From: Clostridia bacterium
GTDB taxonomy: Bacteria; Bacillota; Clostridia; TANB77; CAG-508
Reading direction: 5' to 3'
NCBI GenBank assembly: GCA_017626365.1
Contig: JAGAIV010000008.1
Location: 1-64,000 of the forward strand
Length of the DNA stretch: 64,000 bases
The first letter of the stretch is position 1. The number at the start of each line of letters is the position of its first letter. Positions 61,131-64,000 of the stretch are shown piece after piece. The notes under the pieces are model-generated. The model was not told the DNA's origin. It searched no databases and saw only the letters and a program-made list of their open reading frames with translations. The translations under genes and the position numbers were made by a program.

Positions 61131-63431
61131 TTATTTTATTTCGAATGTTAATTCATGATTGGTACAACCTACCATAACGGTTTGCCCATCTAATAATTCA
61201 GAACGTAGAATCATTTCAGACAGAATATCTTCTACATATCTTTGAATTGCTCTACGAAGAGGCCTTGCTCCATATTTGTAATCTGTTCCTTTTTCCAAAA
61301 GATATTCTTTGGCTTGTTTGGTTATTTCTAATGTAATAGATTTATTTGCTAATGCATTTTTGGTATCCCCAAGCATTAAATCTACAATTTGTAGTAATTG
61401 TTCTTTGTTAAGACTATCAAAAATAATAATTTCATCTACACGGTTTAAAAATTCTGGTCTAAATGTTTCTTTTAAGCTATCTTGAATTTTATTTTTGTCA
61501 ATCGTCGACTCTTTTCCAAATCCTATTGAATTATTATTCAAATGAGAACCTGCATTGGAAGTCATAATAATAATTGTATTTTCAAAACTTACGCTGTTTC
61601 CTTGTGAATCTGTTAATTTTCCATCATCTAATACTTGAAGCAGAATATTAAATACATCTGGATGTGCTTTTTCAATTTCATCAAAAAGAATAATGGAATA
61701 TGGATGTCTTTTTACTTTTTCAGTTAATTGTCCAGCATCATCGTATCCTACATATCCTGGAGGTGAACCGATTAGCTTAGAAGTGGAATGACTTTCCATA
61801 TATTCAGACATATCAATACGAATAATAGCATCTTCACGACCAAACATTTCATAGCTTAAAGATTTTGCAAGTTCGGTTTTTCCAACTCCAGTAGGACCAA
61901 CGAATATAAAAGATGGTGGTCTTTTTGTACTTTTTAGCCCTGCACGGTTTCTTCTGATTGCTCTTGCTACAGCAGAAACTGCTTCATTTTGTCCAATAAT
62001 TCTTTTATGAAGATTATCTTCTAAAGAAAGTAATTTCTTGGTTTCCTCTTCTGTTATTTTTTGCACAGGAATTTTTGTCCAGTGTTCAATAACAAGAGCA
62101 ATATCTTGAAGAGTTAGTTGCTTTGGTTTTGCTTTTTTACTTAATTCTGCTATTTTTTCTTCTAACTGACATTCTTTTGTTTTTAGATCAGCAGCTTTTT
62201 GATAATCTTCTGTAGAATCTGCAGTTGCTGCTTCTTCTTTTTCTTCTTGAACTATTTTTAGTTCATTTTTTAATACTTCTAATTGATATAATTCTTTGTT
62301 ATTCAAGTTAATACGAGAACAAGCTTCATCTAATATATCAATTGCTTTATCTGGTAAAAAACGGTCATGAATATATTTTTCAGACATAATAACTGTTTTT
62401 TCAATAACATCAGTTGAAATTTTTACTTTATGATAATCTTCGTAATATTTCTTAATTCCTTCTAAAATTTTAATTGTATCTTCTATACTTGGTTCTTCAA
62501 CTATAACAGGTTGAAATCTTCTTTCTAATGCAGTGTCTTTTTCAATATATTTACGATATTCTTTTAAAGTTGTAGTACCAATTAATTGAATTTCACCATT
62601 TGCAAGAGATGGTTTTAAGATATTTGCAGCATTCATAGAGTTTTCAGCATCTCCTGCCCCCATAATATTATGAATTTCATCAATTACTAATATGATATTA
62701 CCACAAGCTTTGCATTCATCAATTAAAGATTTCATTCTTCCTTCAAATTGACCTCTAAATTGAGTTCCTGCAAGAACTGCTGTCATATCTAATAAATAAA
62801 CTTCTTTATTTAATAATTTGGCAGGAACTTTTCCCGCAGCAATTTTAATTGCAAGACCTTGCGCAATCGCAGTTTTACCAACGCCAGGTTCACCGATTAA
62901 ACAAGGGTTATTTTTAGAACGTCTATTTAAAATTTGAATAATTCTCTGAATTTCTTTATCTCTTCCAATTACAATATCTAATTCATTATTTCTAGCTTTA
63001 GAAGTTAAATTTGTACCAAATGTATCTAAAAATTTGGTCTTTTTTTGCTTTACTTTTTTATCTACTTTTACTTTTTTATTGGAAGTAGTTGATTCATTTT
63101 GAGATTGTTCTTCTTCATTTTGCTTTTCACTGATTCCAAATAAAGCATTAAAGGGAATGGCTGTAGCATTTGCTGAATCAAGACTAATATCATTATTAGA
63201 TAAATTCTCAGCTAAATCTTTAAAAATTGTTTCAAATTGAGCTGTCATATCTTCTAAATTAACATTGTCACCTTCTAAAATGGTAGACTGTTTTGAAAGA
63301 ACTTCCAAAGGATTAATGCCTTTTTCTTTAGCACAATTATAGCAAAAACCTTCTAAAGAAGATTGACCCTTTTCATCTTGTTTATTAACAAATATAATAG
63401 CTGTATTTTTTTTACACACAGAGCATAACAT
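61131..63431 (-). CDS. clpE: ClpE-type Hsp100 ATPase with an N-terminal zinc finger
   Basis: 766-residue unfoldase partner of ClpP. An N-terminal zinc finger (CSVCKKNT...CYNC) replaces the usual ClpC N-domain repeats, as in ClpE. AAA-1 Walker A GEPGVGKTAIAQ, Walker B VIDEIHNIMGAG, a short middle coiled-coil (~400-435), AAA-2 GPTGVGKTELAKSL and LFDEIEKAHPDV. No frameshift. The minus-strand start at 63431 has AGGAGAATTGATATAA upstream. Confidence 0.93.
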   Translation of the reverse strand: MLCSVCKKNTAIIFVNKQDEKGQSSLEGFCYNCAKEKGINPLEVLSKQSTILEGDNVNLEDMTAQFETIFKDLAENLSNNDISLDSANATAIPFNALFGISEKQNEEEQSQNESTTSNKKVKVDKKVKQKKTKFLDTFGTNLTSKARNNELDIVIGRDKEIQRIIQILNRRSKNNPCLIGEPGVGKTAIAQGLAIKIAAGKVPAKLLNKEVYLLDMTAVLAGTQFRGQFEGRMKSLIDECKACGNIILVIDEIHNIMGAGDAENSMNAANILKPSLANGEIQLIGTTTLKEYRKYIEKDTALERRFQPVIVEEPSIEDTIKILEGIKKYYEDYHKVKISTDVIEKTVIMSEKYIHDRFLPDKAIDILDEACSRINLNNKELYQLEVLKNELKIVQEEKEEAATADSTEDYQKAADLKTKECQLEEKIAELSKKAKPKQLTLQDIALVIEHWTKIPVQKITEEETKKLLSLEDNLHKRIIGQNEAVSAVARAIRRNRAGLKSTKRPPSFIFVGPTGVGKTELAKSLSYEMFGREDAIIRIDMSEYMESHSTSKLIGSPPGYVGYDDAGQLTEKVKRHPYSIILFDEIEKAHPDVFNILLQVLDDGKLTDSQGNSVSFENTIIIMTSNAGSHLNNNSIGFGKESTIDKNKIQDSLKETFRPEFLNRVDEIIIFDSLNKEQLLQIVDLMLGDTKNALANKSITLEITKQAKEYLLEKGTDYKYGARPLRRAIQRYVEDILSEMILRSELLDGQTVMVGCTNHELTFEIK

Positions 63432-63475
63432 TTATATCAATTCTCCTAACTTTTATTCATGTTTTCTATTAGTAT

Positions 63476-63504
63476 ATAATACAAGAAAAACAAAGAAAAG
63501 TCAA
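63476..63504 (-). promoter_or_regulatory. Promoter of clpE
   Basis: Minus strand: TTGACT (complement 63499-63504), 17-base spacer, TATTAT (complement 63476-63481). No clear CtsR heptad repeat is seen nearby. Confidence 0.65.
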
Positions 63505-63659
63505 GGAAATTAAGGAAGGTTTAAGGTTTGAAAAAAGTAAATTTTTTGTGAACTTATGAATTTAAAATATTATGTAAAAAAGTAATATCAAAAAAGATTG
63601 AATTTATTGAAGTGGAAAAATAATGCTGATATAATAAAAAAAAAAGGAGACAAAAGAAA

Positions 63660-64000
63660 ATGAAAAAAGAAAATGGAATAACACTTGTAGCTCTTGTAAT
63701 TACAATCATTGTATTACTAATACTAGCAGGAATCACTATTAATTTAACAATAGGACAAGATGGCATATTAAAAAGAGCTGGGGAAGCAGGAAAGAATTAC
63801 ACAAATGCTGCAGATTATGAGCAAGACCAATTAGCAGAGCTAACTAATACAACAGACAATATTATAAACAATTTTGTAATAGGAAATTCAAACAATACTA
63901 ATCAATGGGATGAAGAAATATATCAGAAATATAGATTAACAGGATATTCTGGAAATGCACCAACTTTACAAGATGATGGAAAATATCATTATACAGTAAC
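63660..64000 (+). CDS. Prepilin-like protein, 5' part only
   Basis: Frame open to the window end. Short basic leader MKKENG followed by the hydrophobic prepilin-type helix ITLVALVITIIVLLILAGI, then a loop rich in Asn/Thr. It resembles type IV pilin/pseudopilin N-termini, with the cleavage site after Gly 6. The usual Glu at position 5 of the mature helix is not present. ATG 63660 follows AAAAAGGAGACAAAAGAA. Type and length cannot be settled here. Confidence 0.8.
   Translation, partial: MKKENGITLVALVITIIVLLILAGITINLTIGQDGILKRAGEAGKNYTNAADYEQDQLAELTNTTDNIINNFVIGNSNNTNQWDEEIYQKYRLTGYSGNAPTLQDDGKYHYTV

Overview
The window looks like a chromosome segment of an uncultured, AT-rich, low-GC Firmicute of the class Clostridia. 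It carries a SCIFF peptide gene, a GerS-like and a BofC-like protein, a PASTA-type division PBP in a dcw cluster, and minD/minE. Gene order and content are those of an ordinary housekeeping chromosome. I see no tRNA, rRNA, prophage, insertion sequence or CRISPR array. A gut lineage is only an inference from the style of the gene set.

The main observation concerns decoding. Fifteen genes that should be single reading frames are broken into two or more frames, and every one of the 24 breaks has the same form. One extra C stands directly before a glycine codon (GGN), so the zero-frame ribosome meets an in-frame CGG, and skipping that C restores the conserved protein. The genes are a P-type Ca2+ ATPase, a DUF2207 protein (2 sites), an ABC ATPase, sodA, carB, comM (7 sites), dprA, dusB, a gerS-like gene, a mazF/ndoA toxin, rsmH, ftsW, murG, trmFO and comEC (3 sites). 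No other kind of indel is seen. In genes of native composition I found no in-frame CGG other than these sites. The eight in-frame CGG codons that must be read without a shift lie in five genes (3114-3530, purC, 23024-23260, SCIFF and 48921-49208) whose codon choice differs from their neighbours. This suggests efficient +1 frameshifting, or four-base decoding of CGGN as glycine, in a genome where CGG may no longer be an ordinary arginine codon. Frame-blind sequencing error does not explain it, because all insertions respect the reading frame.

Layout. 1-9.1 kb: end of an M23 peptidase, Ca2+ ATPase, DUF2207 protein, a NitT/TauT-type ABC importer (ATPase, permease, binding protein) and superoxide dismutase. 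9.1-18.5 kb: a type I toxin-antitoxin-like locus, trmL, a membrane-anchored M23 peptidase with a probable ATT start, a foreign-looking purC, carA-carB, a YgjP-type metallopeptidase and dps. 18.7-24.3 kb: comM-dprA-yraN, a structured RNA with a terminator, an HD protein and rsmA. 24.4-29.1 kb: minD-minE-rodA-dusB, gerS-like, mazF. 29.2-38.5 kb: the dcw cluster mraZ-rsmH-ftsL-PBP-murE-mraY-ftsW-murG, with MraZ operator repeats and an unexplained array of ACAAAAGA repeats. 38.7-48.8 kb: topA, SNF2 helicase, SCIFF, trmFO and a coiled-coil protein with 19 five-residue repeats. 48.9-54.2 kb: the str operon rpsL-rpsG-fusA-tuf with elaborate leader structure. 54.2-64 kb: a second type I toxin-antitoxin-like locus, mtaD, an SH3/NlpC-P60 hydrolase, comEC, a BofC-like protein, pgsA and clpE on the minus strand, and the start of a pilin-like gene.

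Functionally the segment joins cell-wall synthesis and division (dcw, min, M23 and NlpC/P60 hydrolases), pyrimidine/arginine precursor synthesis (carAB), DNA uptake and processing (comM, dprA, comEC), RNA modification (trmL, rsmA, rsmH, dusB, trmFO) and translation (str operon). Eleven of the 24 CGG frameshift sites fall in the three competence genes, and none is in rpsL, rpsG, fusA or tuf.
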